DNA from: Anaeramoeba flamelloides
Lineage: Eukaryota > Metamonada > Anaeramoebidae
Length of the DNA: 64,000 nt
Direction: 5' to 3'
Assembly (NCBI GenBank): GCA_027625915.1
Contig: JANTQA010000012.1
Span: 16,516,501 to 16,580,500, forward strand
The position numbers were made by a program, and so were the translations under genes. The notes below the pieces were generated by a model, which was not told the DNA's origin, ran no database searches, and saw nothing but the letters and a program-made list of their open reading frames with translations. Below, piece by piece: positions 23,672 through 35,100 of this stretch; position 1 is the stretch's first letter; each line of letters starts with the position of its first letter.

Positions 23672-26600
23672 TTAAATTTGGCAAGATTTATGAGGATCTG
23701 GTAAAACCGCTTTTAAAGCAATTTGTTTAAAAGCTTCATAAGGGCATAATGTTTCTCCACACCCAGGTATTACTAATGGCTTATGGTTATATAAAAGTTG
23801 GATATAATGGCTATCATTAATATTAAAAAGTTCAAATTGCAAATTTGAAGCGTATTCTGGAGGCAAATTATCAAAGCAATGTAAAGCAGAAAGTACTAAA
23901 ATAATTCCCGAATCATGAGCAGAATACAAATGGAAATTATGTTTCAATTCCCCTGATATTTTGGAATCAAACAAATCAACCAATTCTTGAATGTAGGTGC
24001 CAATAGCTAAAGAGTTTAATGTATGATTTCCAAAAACGAGATTAGCATAATTACCTGCCTGTACAATAAGTTCTTGCCAAATTTCCTCTGTTAAGCCATC
24101 TGGGATTTGTTTTTTATGGCATTTTCTTGCCTCCATATTTGAATATATGTTATATAAATTATGCTCATCAAAATCATTAATATTAAAGATCTTTTTAAGT
24201 TTATCTAAAAATGGTGAGATGCTTGTTGTCCAATCCAAATATAATTTTGATTTATATATTTCAGAACGCACAACACTTAATTTAGGACAGCCAGATGGAT
24301 TATAATGCCTTTAAAGTTTGTAAAGTAATAATAATAATAAAAAAAAAATAACGTTAATAAACAAATTTTGATAAGAAATTAAATTACAAAGTTAAAAAAG
24401 AAAATTTGAATTTTTATATTTTTCAAAAAATAGTTGATTTGTGAATGAAACTTTGTAACTAATTGATAATCTAAACCACAATTCAAAATTTTAAACACAC
24501 CAAAATTCTTTTTTTTTTTTTTTTTTTTTATTATTGATAGAAGAAGTGTAAATTACACTCTAGATGTACTTTTACTTTCATTCCCTCAAAGATAATTTAA
24601 GCGTAAAGTCAGAGATTTCACTATTTTTCAAGGGAAAGACATACCTAATTTTTTTTTATGTTTAAAAAAGCGAAAACAAAAAAAGAAAAAGAAAAAAGCA
24701 AAAGAAAAAAATAAAAAAAAAAAAAGAAATTTAAAAAGAGTTTATAAGAAGCGATTGGTAAAAAATCAAAAAAAAAAGAAGCAATGTTAGCTTTTATTAA
24801 GAACGACTAAAATCACAGCCATGATACTTTTGATTAATTTGATTTAATTTTATAATCGATCATGAATGCTCATTTGGGGATCGTTGTTTAATTGTTGTAA
24901 TTTCTTTTCTTTTTTTTATTTGATCTTATTTGCTTTAAACCTTTGGTCATTTTTTGCCTTTTTTTGTTTTTTAGTTTTTATTTTCAAGTTCATCATATTT
25001 TTTTGTTTCATTATCTACAGTATTAGCAAAGGAATCACTTGATCTTTTCCCTTTGTAATTCTGCTTCCCAATATCAAAAAAATCCGACCAGGGGGAAAAA
25101 ATGGAAAAAAATAAAATAATGTTTTATTATTTACTCAAGGCATAATTTTCGATAATTTAGTATTTAATTATTTATACAAAATACAAAAAATAAAAACAAA
25201 TTTTTTTTTTAATTTTAAATAACTCCAACACTTACAAATAACTTTTTAAAAATGTTATTTGATCTTATTGTTTTGTAACTTTTTTTCAAATATAAAATTT
25301 ATATTAATGTATTTGTTAAAGTCGTTTTCTAAAAATGTGAAAAAAAAATTTTTTAATTTTGTTCCAAAAATAGTTTTATTGGAGTTTGTAAATTTTTTTA
25401 AAGATATTTTTGAAAACTTTTTTGTAACACATTTTGAAAAGGACTGTAAATAAAATTACAGTAGCTGAAAAAAAGGTTGTGTATTCAATGTCTCAGAATT
25501 TCATTTGAAAAATTTTCAGATTCAAATAGGTGTTACAATTGCTATTTTTAATTGAGCGGAAGGATTAATTAAAGAAAAATATATTTTTTTCCATTCCCCC
25601 CCCTGGCTGAATCTTCTTTATATTGGGAAGAAGAGTTACAAAGGGAAAAGATCAAGTGGTTACTTTGCTAATACTGTAGATAATGAAACAAAAAAATATG
25701 AGTAACTTGAAAATAAAAACTAAAAAGCAAAGGCAAAAAATGACCAAAGGTTTAAAGCAAATAAGATCAAATAAAAAAAAAAAAAATTATAACAATTAAA
25801 CAACGATCCCCAAATGAGCATTCATGATCGATTATAAAATTAAATCAAATTAATCAAAAGTATCATGGCTGTGATTTTAGTCGTTCTTAATAAAAGCTAA
25901 CATTGGTTTTTTTTTTTGATTTTTTACCAATCGCTTCTTATAAACTCTTTTTAAATTTCTTTTTTTTATTTATTTTTTTCTTTTTTTTTTTTATTTTCTT
26001 TTCAAATTTAATTTTTTTGCTTTTGCTTTTTTAAACAAAAAAATAATTTGGGTATGTCTTTTCCTTGAACAATCGCGAAATCTATGATTTTATGCTTAAA
26101 TTACCTTTAAGGAAATTGAAGTAAACGGACATCTAGAGTGTAATTTACACTTCTTCTATCAATAAAAATTAAAGAAAAATTTAACAATCTAAAAAAAAAA
26201 AAGAGAATGAGGAAAATAATTAAAATATAATATAGTTATTTTCAAAAAGCCCTAACTTTTTTAAAATAACTTTAATAAAAAGATAATTATATCAATAGGT
26301 TGCTCAATTTTGGTAATCTTTTTTTGAAAAAAATTTTTCTCAAATACAAGTTAGTGCGATTTGAAGTTTTTTATGTTTTTTAATTTCAACTTGAAAGCAT
26401 CATTTCATTTCAAATTTTAAACAAATTAAAGCAAAAGAAAAATGAGATCCTGAGCAAAGCCAATAATTTGGATTGTTTCAGATTCATTTTGTAGGATTGA
26501 AGACAAAAGTATACAAATCCTTTTCAATATTCTAATATTTTGAAAAATCGAATAATGGTAAAATGGAGGACGGAAATTTGAAACAAACAAGTTAAATCAA

Positions 26601-28373
26601 TTTAGAAAAGTATGACAAAAATGTTTTTAATAGATCACTAAAAATAGTTTTATTGGAGTTTGTAAATTGTTTTAAAGGTCATTTTTGTAAACTTTTCTAA
26701 AACACTTTTTTGAAACTACTTGTGTACTCTTGATCTTTTAATTTTTAATAAAAATGTCCAAATTAAAACTCTGTTTTGGATTACAGCTCGTTCAAAGGGT
26801 GAGTACAAAAAGTTTTGAAAGTGTTACTCCAATTGATTACAAGAGTGAGTCAAACGGTTTGAATACATATTTTTTAAAACTTTAAGTTCTCACTTTTTTT
26901 AAAATGGCTGTACAAATTACATATTATCTCTTTCGTAGCAGAAATTATGAGAAACAAACAACATAAAAATTTTCGAACTAAAGAAACCGAGGAATAACTT
27001 TTTGTTTTTTTTTAATCACATTTTTTTGTTTGTACTTTATGTGAATAATAAGAATAAGGTGCTTATAGGTTTTCTTTTTTTTCATATTATTTAACAAAAA
27101 TTAACATTACCGTTCGGAAAAAAAAGTGAAACACGGTTTTTAATTGGGAACATAATAGAACCTGAAAACGAAAAGTAAAATCAATTAAAAATAAGAAACC
27201 AATTAACTTCCAAATAATAATCCATTATATTATTTTCAATGAACGAAAAAATATAATTTAAATCTACTTTCATACCGAAATTGTTGGTGTGGTTTTGGAG
27301 ATCGTAAAAAGAGTCAATTTTTTCAACAAATTTTTAATAATTGATCAATCAAAGAAAACCCCTTCAAAAGATAGTATTAATTAAACTGTTATTGTGTTGA
27401 ATCCTCCATTTCGTCTTTAATCATTTATTTATTCTTTTATTAATTGATCTTATTTTGAATTTTCAGGTTTGTTCACAATTAAAAATTGTGTTTTACTTTT
27501 TTCCCCTGTTTCACTTTTTTTCCAGAACGGTTAGTTCTCTTTATTTGAACCAATTAACTTCAAATGATCCAAATTTAATTTGGTTTTGAGTAAATTCGTT
27601 TTTTTTCTTCAAATTAAATAGTGATTAGCAAATTTTGGACAAAATAAAAAAAAAAAAACTCGAGCAAATTCTGGTTTTTCAAGTTAATATTCTTTTTTTT
27701 AATCTAGTCTGATGTTAAGTCAGATCAAAAAAATGTTAAATAATTTTAATTTATTCATGTAATTGACTTGGGAAGTGACTATGTCTCAATTGAAAAAAAA
27801 CATTAAAAAAGAGAAAATAAACAAAATAGATAAAAAAAAAAAAAAAACAAAAAACACCTACATATTTTCATGTTCCTTATCCATAGTATGAATGTTAATT
27901 ATTTCTTGGTCTGAACGTGATTCAAGAGGGTAAAGCCCATACAAAAAGAATTCTGCTGATTGTAGTGTACGATAGTAATTTGTGGATCTGATCCAAAAGG
28001 TATCCCTGTCAAGCACCTCTGGCAAGATCTTGTATTGTTCGATATATCGACTATGAAAATATTTGCCAAGTTCTTGATGCTGCTTTGCCCCAATGGTTGT
28101 CAATTGCCCGTAGGTACAATTTCCTGGAAGTACATTACGGTTTGGAAGATACATTTTCCTATATAAGCGAATTGTCGAAACACTTGTGTCCAAATTTTGG
28201 CTTGGGACTTGTAATTCGTTCTCTTGACAAAACCATTCTGTTCCATCATCAGGAAAATTCTTAATTGGTGTTCGATCGCCGTGTCTTGTAAAAACAGCAG
28301 CAAACTCAAGTTTTGAAGCAGTTGTTATGAGAACAATTAAGGAAATTAATATGAAATAAGAAAGCCTGTTCAT
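23672..28373 (-). CDS. Histidine acid phosphatase, secreted or lysosomal, two exons
   Basis: Exon 1 is 28373-27862 and exon 2 is 24308-23672, joined by a 3,553 bp GT..AG intron. The codon phase matches across the join (..ENM + HYNPSGCPKL..), giving a 382-residue protein, the usual length of prostatic/lysosomal acid phosphatases. Seen: a hydrophobic signal peptide at about 1-20; the catalytic RHGDRTP at 30-36 (His31 is the expected nucleophile); and the distal motif HLYSAHDSG with His-Asp at 302-303 (the expected proton donor). Cys residues and N-glycosylation sequons (NCT, NHT, NDS) fit a secreted or lysosomal enzyme. The family hydrolyses phosphomonoesters at acid pH; which substrate is not evident. 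Each exon alone would look like a half gene, but the complementary motifs and the phase show one gene. The intron is filled with mobile elements. Confidence 0.9.
24531..26165. mobile_element. Foldback element with ~585 bp inverted arms
   Basis: Arms at about 24531-25116 and 25580-26165 are inverted copies around a ~460 bp spacer. The outer tips read ATTGATAGAAGAAGTG and then the near-palindrome AGTGTAAATTACACT. Shared arm blocks include TTTATAAGAAGCGATTGG, CATGAATGCTCATTTG and TTTAAACCTTTGGTCA. A lone arm-length copy occurs at 43722-44290, so the arm is a mobile unit in its own right. There is no coding frame and no certain target duplication. Confidence 0.85.
26784..26910. mobile_element. 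Short TA-flanked inverted-repeat element (family 2, copy B)
   Basis: A 127 bp element, left end CAGCTCGTTCAAAGGGTGAG, right end CTCACTTTTTTTAAAATGG then CTG, flanked by TA (26782-26783 and 26911-26912). It has the same size and end type as the element at 7451-7578. Confidence 0.65.
27110..27530. mobile_element. 421 bp inverted-repeat element flanked by TTA
   Basis: The left end is CCGTTCGGAAAAAAAAGTG followed by AAAC. The right end is GTTTCACTTTTTTTCC followed by AGAACGG, its inverse. Subterminal TTTTTAATTG / CAATTAAAAA blocks also pair. TTA occurs immediately outside both ends (27107-27109 and 27531-27533), which would fit a PIF/Harbinger-type three-base duplication, or a TA duplication within it. 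It is non-autonomous. Confidence 0.75.
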
Positions 28374-29012
28374 TTATTAATTGAAAATAACAAAAAATGA
28401 AACATTTTTTTTTAAAAAAGCAAAATATTTTTTGAAGATTAATATTTAGGCACAAGAATAATCGACAATCTAGAAAGTTTTGAAAAAAACTGAAAACTAA
28501 AGAATTTGGACAAGTGATCATTATACTATTCACATTAAACTTTTTTTACAAAGCAAAAGTTCTCATCTCAAGAAAAATTTTTAGAATCAGAAACAAACAT
28601 TTTATTTTTGCAGTCAAAGGAATTTAAAAATTTAAAGATATTAAAAGATGTTTTAAGTTCATATTTCTCCTATAGAGTCTTTTGTTGTCGATAAAAAAGA
28701 GCCCAAAATTATTTATGAATCTTGCAAAAAAGTAAAAATACATTTTAAAAACCAGGTATTTAAACAAAAATTCAACAGAAATGGCAAACAAGAATGTGAA
28801 AAATTTATTCAAACATTATTTTTAAATTTAAAAATTTGTTGATCAAATTCTTTCAGATCATAATCAAGTTTTCAAACAAACTTTCATCTGCTTGCCCCAA
28901 CTCCAAAAAAACATTTTTTCCTTAATAATATTCATTTTGAGGAAGATATTCAAGATAGATAAGTCTTTAGTCCAACAATATATCAAAGAAAGTAAATTTA
29001 ATTAGTGACCTA
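28374..29012. other. 5' flank of the phosphatase gene
   Basis: Promoter-side DNA of the minus-strand phosphatase gene. Short open frames only; no regulatory motif can be named. Confidence 0.45.
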
Positions 29013-29410
29013 CAGTCAATCCAAAGCTACCCTGAAATTTTATCAATATCAAAATTTGATGTTGATATAAATCTTTAAAAACTCAATATGAGAAGAATAA
29101 AGCTCATTTTGAAAAAAAAAATTCTAAAATGAGTGAATATTTTGGAATTTTTTTTGATTTTCAAAAAATTAATTTTCAGAACCCAAAATGACTCAAAACA
29201 TCAAAAATTCATTAAGAAACTACATAAAATTTCCTCAAAAAAATCAATTTATTTTTCAATCATATTAGAAGAATATTTTTCATATCAACTCATATATGGA
29301 AAAATATTTTCAATACAAGTTTTCTGATTCTTATATTCTTAGATTTAAAAATCGATATCTGAATCAATTTTTGATATTGAAAAATTTTCACGGTAGCCTT
29401 GGAACAGCTG
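29013..29410. mobile_element. TA-flanked inverted-repeat element (family 4, copy A)
   Basis: A 398 bp element, left end CAGTCAATCCAAAGCTACC, right end the inverse GGTAGCCTTGGAACAGCTG, flanked by TA (29011-29012, 29411-29412). It is related to 52774-53221 by its ends; the interior is unrelated or strongly diverged. The CAGT..ACTG-like ends and TA target fit Tc1/mariner. Confidence 0.75.
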
Positions 29411-30426
29411 TATAGCTCAAATAACACAAAAACTCTATAAAAAATATTACAGAATAAATTAATGAACTTTTTATAAATGTTCTCAAATACAATTATCATT
29501 TTTGAAAAAAATTTTTTTTAATTCCTTATTTAAATCAAAAAAAATTGAAACCAAAGAAGATTTTTTAAAGTAGGACAAAATTTAGATTTAGAAAATCCAA
29601 AAGTTGTTATTTTTCTCATTTTTTATTTCCAAACTTTACTCAATAATTATTAACATAAAGGCATAAAGATTGATTTCTTATTTGTATACCAACTTAAGAG
29701 AAAAATCAAAACAATCAACACTGCTAAAATAGAAAAAAGAAGAATAATATAACATATTTATTCAAATCGAAAAAATTTTTAATTTTACAAAATATTTAAC
29801 GTTTTTTTTTATCTTTTTAGTTTCTTTTTTAAATCTTTTTCTTATTGTAGTATCTGTTTTAAGTTGATTAAAAAATTTTTTAATTGATTGAAGTTAAATA
29901 ATCTCTAAATTCTCTCAAAACATAAAATTTTAAATAAAATTAGTTGATGGTGTCTAACCTTTGATCAATCAATAATTATTGTTGGTCTTTTGATAAAATC
30001 ACCCTTACTTTGATTATTTTGATATCAATAAAAAAATTTCACACCCTTATTTTATTTGTATTGATAATTTTTATTTTTTTTTTATTTGTAGGTATCGTAA
30101 TTTATAAGTAATGGTTAAATATTCCAATTCGCAAAGATTTCTAATTTTGTATTTCTTCTACAGAATTTATTTAATATGATTTTTTATTCAAATATTAAAT
30201 TTTGATATATAAAATAATTCGAATTATTGCTCTGTTATATATTCAATACTTTTTAAATACATGAAAAATAATTAAAAAAAATAATCTTTTGTGCTCAAAT
30301 TTTGTTATTTATATATTTTTAAGAATGGGGGTTGGATATGGTTTTCTTTTAATTTTGCAAAAGGTTACAAAGATTGTTCCCGTGTCTCATATATTTGTCT
30401 TTATACAACTTTTTAAAAAACTGTTA

Positions 30427-30627
30427 CAGCCAGTTCCATTTTTAATGCACAAACTTCAACCGGAAATTAAGTCACAAAATAAAAATCTCAAATTAAGGCA
30501 CAAAATTCAGATTCTAATTAAATAATTTGTAAAAATAAAAATTCCAAATTTTGTGCCTTAATTTGGGATTTTTTTTTGTACCTTAAATTTCCGGTTGAAG
30601 TTTGTGTCTTAAAAGTGAAACTGACTG
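30427..30627. mobile_element. Short TA-flanked inverted-repeat element (family 1, copy C)
   Basis: A 201 bp copy of the family at 1486-1683: left end CAGCCAGTTCCATTTTTAA, right end TTAAAAGTGAAACTGACTG, TA on both sides (30425-30426, 30628-30629). The arms pair almost throughout, through CAAACTTCAACCGGAAATTAA and its inverse, so the whole element could fold into one hairpin. Confidence 0.85.
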
Positions 30628-30788
30628 TATTAAAAAATTGGTTTGAATTGGCAATCTAAATAAGGATATTTGGGCTATAATTTTGAGAAACTCTTTTTAG
30701 CTATAATTTTAATAAAATACACCTAGATTTTATTTTTTCAATCCAAATCTATCTTGTTTTAATCTCTTATGACTAATTTAAATTTTTA

Positions 30789-31010
30789 GTGTTAATTGTA
30801 TAATAAAAAGATCAAAATTTTCATTCAGCTTTCCTAAAAACACATCTCTCAATAATTAATATAAATCATCAAAAGTCCCAATTCTAAAAGGTAAATGTAT
30901 AATTTAAACTTTATTAAAGAAATAAAAGTTTCAGAATGTTACATGACTATTAAAATCTTTTTTTGGAAAGCTGAATGAAAATTTTGTTCCATTTATTTTA
31001 AAACAAATAG
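30789..31010. mobile_element. TA-flanked inverted-repeat element (family 3, copy A)
   Basis: About 222 bp with inverted arms containing ATCAAAATTTTCATTCAGC on the left and its inverse GCTGAATGAAAATTTTGTTC on the right. TA stands at both edges. The same design recurs at 45939-46164, 54226-54449 and 58419-58646. Confidence 0.75.
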
Positions 31011-31249
31011 TATTGATACGAGTTGTCAAAAAAGCTAATTTCAATATTCAATTTTTACTCTTACTTTAATCTTGGATTAATAGTTTTTGATTGAGGTTTC
31101 CTAAATAAAATTAAAAAGTTTTCTATTACTATTCTGAGCATTTTTCTTTCATATTAAGTTTTTTGATCAACAAATCTCACCCATTCCACAAGATTTTAAT
31201 AAAGAAGAAAAAATTATTTTCTTATTGTTTTAATAGGAAAGCAGATTAA

Positions 31250-31525
31250 AGATTACTCTTTATTTTCCTATTAAAAAATGAAAATTTTTAGATGACATTC
31301 TCCAAATATTTTTCTAGTTTTTAAACTGAAAGTAAACCCCAGAAATATTTAATTAATCTTTTAGAAATGATATTTTTAGACATTTAAATTAAATTAACCT
31401 TCCTGAGTTAACTCTAAGGCAAAATTTTTACTCTGTTAGTTTGATTGTTACAGTTAATAATTAATAATGATTTGGAAATTGAGTGAAAAATTTTCCTTTT
31501 TTAAATGGAAAATAACCATAAATGA
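31250..31525 (+). repeat. Direct repeat, left copy, before transporter exon 1
   Basis: Collinear with 33195-33475 over about 275 bp (shared blocks TATTTTCCTATTAAAAAA, TTTAGAAATGATATTTT and TTTGATTGT). The two copies flank the first exon of the transporter gene, at a distance of about 630 bp before and 850 bp after it. Confidence 0.65.
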
Positions 31526-32158
31526 AAAAAAACCTTAAATTCTTGTGAAAGAATCTTTTGGGATTTTCAGAAACAAAGAGAATTTTGAAAATTGTTCACT
31601 TAATTCTAATGTACTTCATTTTTTGATTCTTCGTTTGTGTTGGTAATCCCTTAAAAACAAAATTGGAGGTGATTTTTGAAATACAAAAAAAGATTATTTT
31701 GAGAAAAATATTAATTTGTAAATTTAATAAAAATGATCTTTGAAAATAAATAAGGTCTCAAACAAGAAGAGGAGTCTACTATCAAAAAGTTTCTTCTTCA
31801 AGGATTTTTGTATTTATCGTATTTTCCAAAAAATTCTAATTGCTCAGAAAAATCAATTTAACTTTTATTTCTTTTTCATTAAAGTAAGGTCGTCCAAGAT
31901 CAAAAATAAAAATAGATTTTAAAAATTAAAAAGTAGAGTTTACTCAAATAACCGGAAATTAAATCAAAAAGTGTTCAAAATGTTTATCTGAAGGCAGGTT
32001 CATTTATTATTCCTTAATAAAAAACTACCATAAATCTAAAAATCGTGACTATTCCCTGTTAAGAAGTAGGTTCGAAAAGACAAACACTTTTATTATGTAT
32101 TTGACCACCAAGTTTTGACCTTTTTTATTTTTTTATCTTTATTAAAATACAAAAACTC

Positions 32159-35100
32159 ATGGTTCAACAATCTTATTATTGGGTCAAATTCCTTGTCAAG
32201 TGCCCATTTATTATCGCTATTGTTGCAATTGTAATACCAATTTACTTCATTGGGGTTTCAGTACCAGAGATAGATCTTTCAATAGAGTCGTCGACATGGG
32301 GCGATCCAAAAGACAGTGTAACTTTAAAGCAAAAAGCTTTTGCCGTAAGTTTATTCTTTTTTCACACAAACCTTCTTTAAAACAATTAAGGATGCAAGTT
32401 ATGTTTATTACCTTGGAAAACAAATCCACAAAAAACCTGATCAGTTTATCTGTCCGAGATTTAATTCCAAAATTTTTTTTGTGTTGCTTAATCAAGCACA
32501 ATAAGTCTGATTTTGATCTCACCCACCAGCTTTTGAAGAGTACTTTGCTCAAATCGATTGCATTATTATTATTCTTTTTTCCCTTTCTATCTATTTTTTT
32601 ACAGTAAATAGAACAAAGTCTAAGAGTTATTCTGTTCCCGATTTAACACCGGAATTAGATTTGAAAATTTGACCAAATTCAAGCCATCCAGTCTCTTTTC
32701 TTCTTGAAAAAAATTCGAATTTCTACTACTCCTTACTACATCTTTTCTTGTAGTTTAGTTTTTAATTTTTTTGATTATTATTGAGAATTACTTCTTAGAA
32801 CTCGGCTAGGATTGTAAACCAGTGAGACGTACACATTTTTTTCTTTTAAAAAAGAGAAAACAAATAAGATGAATTATCTTGGATTTTTTTTGTAAAAATC
32901 CAAAATTTTGTTTCAATGCTCCCTCGTACAAGAAAACTTCCAACACTTTACTCATTTCTCACACTTTCTTAAAAAATTCAAATACCCATCTGTGGTGAGT
33001 AATATTCACAAACTGCCACCAATACAATTACTGGTGTTTGAATTAAAAACGGTTAAACATTTTCACTTCATTTTCAATTTCCTTTTTCAAATCGACGACA
33101 AATTGCATCCTTCTTCTTGGAGAAATAGTTCATTTTAAGAATGACAAATATGGAAAAGGAACCGAAAATTTCAATACCATTTTTAATTCATTTATTATTA
33201 CTAGTATTTTCCTATTAAAAAACGAAAATTTTTTGTTCACATCCCAAAGTATTTTTCTGTTGTTTATAAATTGAAAGTAAAACCAAAGATCTTTACAATA
33301 TCATTTAGAAATGATATTTTAAGACAATAAATTAAACTTCCTTATTTATTTAACTCTAAGAAAAATTTTTTACTCTGCTAATTTGATTGTAGCTGTAATA
33401 ATTAATATCCATTTTGGAAATTGAAATAAAAATTTTCATTTATTAATTGGAAAATAACAGTATTGAAAATGAAGATTTTTATTATTTTAAATATGTACCA
33501 AAAAACTCCAAAAAACCTTCAAATTTTTTGATTTTTTAAATTTCCAATGAGCAGAAAACAGAAATTTATTTAAAAGTCAAATTTCAAATATGCCTTGGTC
33601 TAATTTTTGAACTAAAAAATGGGCTTTTTTGTTATTATTTTTCTGTTTGTCGAAATTTTAAGGGAGACACTTCCCATCGAATTTTCTTTTATGAATTCTT
33701 GAAGGAAGAGAACACTATGGTGGATTCTCTTCTTAAACGAAGGGCGGTTAATAACTAAAAATGAAAATTTGAAAGTAGACTTTTTTTAGTTGAAAAAATT
33801 CTGGACAATTCAAGTAAAAGATTCTTTAGATTTTAATGACAAAAATTCAAAAAACAAAAAATTTCAATTCATTAGATCTCAAATAAACAAAATTCAATAA
33901 AACAAAACAAAACTTTCACAGGATTTCGATTCAAAAAACTCAAAATTAGAAATAAAAAACCGAAATGATTCACAAATACAAAAATCTCAATCTCAGAAAG
34001 AAAAATAAAGTTTTACAAGTTGTCAATTTCAATTATTCAAAGAACAAAAAAAAAATCAAAGCGTTCTAGGTGACAAAAAATCTATAAAACCAAAAAAAAA
34101 AAACAAATTTAATAGGATCCCAACGTCAAAAAATGTATTTTAAAAAAAAAAAAGTTTTAATGGATCTTCAATTACAAAAAAATGCAAAAAACCAAAAAAA
34201 AGTTTAACATAGCCTCCAATTGCAAAAATTAATAAAGTCATTCCAGCCCTACCGTGAAAATTTATAAGACCTTGGAATTGATTTTTTATTCTGAAATGTA
34301 ATTTTGTATAACAAACCGTAAAATGGATATTAAAGCTCATCATAAACCATAAAATTTATAACATGAAAAAAAAAATTTTTATATTATCCCAAATTCCCAA
34401 AACCAAATATTAACAAAAAATTCAATTTTTTCTTGTTTGAGATTACCAAACACTTAGATTTCTAAAATTCGTAACAAATCGTATTCCTAGGTAAAGATTA
34501 CAATTCTCGTTAATGTGTGATTGTTTTGATAACCCAATCGAGGTTTGCCAACGTGGCTTTTTTGTTTTATTATTTCTTTAACAAAATGTTTTACTCATTT
34601 GAAAAATTCAAAAATCCTAAAAAGCTATCTATTTGATCTTAAAAAGTACTATAGACCAAAACTTCGAAACTGGCAGAACGATATTTAAATTTTGAAATAA
34701 CAGCTATTTCAACTTGGAATTAAGGCACATCTGCATTTTATGGTTTATGAAGATTACTTTTATGGTTAATAGTATATTTGTTGAATTAAAAGAATTTTAA
34801 GTCAAGAAATCTTGTTGTGTTTTCAAATTAAGGGTTTTTTTTTTTCAAAATTTGTAATTCAGTTAAAAAAATTTTATACAATCCAACCACCAAATTGATT
34901 TTGAAAAGTTTCGAAAATTCAAAACCTAATTATTATTACTGGGACTTTTCACTTCTTTTTGAAATATTCTCGAGCTTACTGAAAATGGTGTCAAATATAC
35001 TTGAATATAAAGTTGAAAGTAAGAATTAAGAGGTTAAAAAAATTGATTTGAATTATTAATTCACCTAGTTTTGTTCGAGAATTTCAAAAAATTTCGGATC

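Larger units (their letters stand above)
24309..27861 (-). other. 3.55 kb intron of the phosphatase gene
   Basis: The donor is GTAGGT (minus strand, starting at 27861) and the acceptor is ..TTTAAAG at 24309. It contains a 1.6 kb foldback element, a 127 bp TA-flanked element and a 421 bp TTA-flanked element. A ~80 bp segment at 25366-25450, inside the foldback spacer, is repeated directly at 26637-26715, outside it. No nested gene is seen. Confidence 0.85.
29413..32158. other. Intergenic region between the phosphatase and transporter genes
   Basis: Contains two short inverted-repeat elements (30427-30627, 30789-31010) and one arm of a direct repeat (31250-31525). The strand on which all genes lie switches across this interval. 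No gene is recognised. Confidence 0.5.

Noticed and set aside
23672-24271. A separate gene starting at an alternative start codon near 24271
   Set aside because: The frame continues upstream to a splice acceptor at 24309 and completes the phosphatase begun at 28373. Its first ATG-less start is an artefact.
34235-34265. Another left end of the family 4 element (CATTCCAGCCCTACCGTG)
   Set aside because: It resembles the end at 29410 in reverse but no matching right end or clear TA border follows within reach, so it is at most a solo relic.
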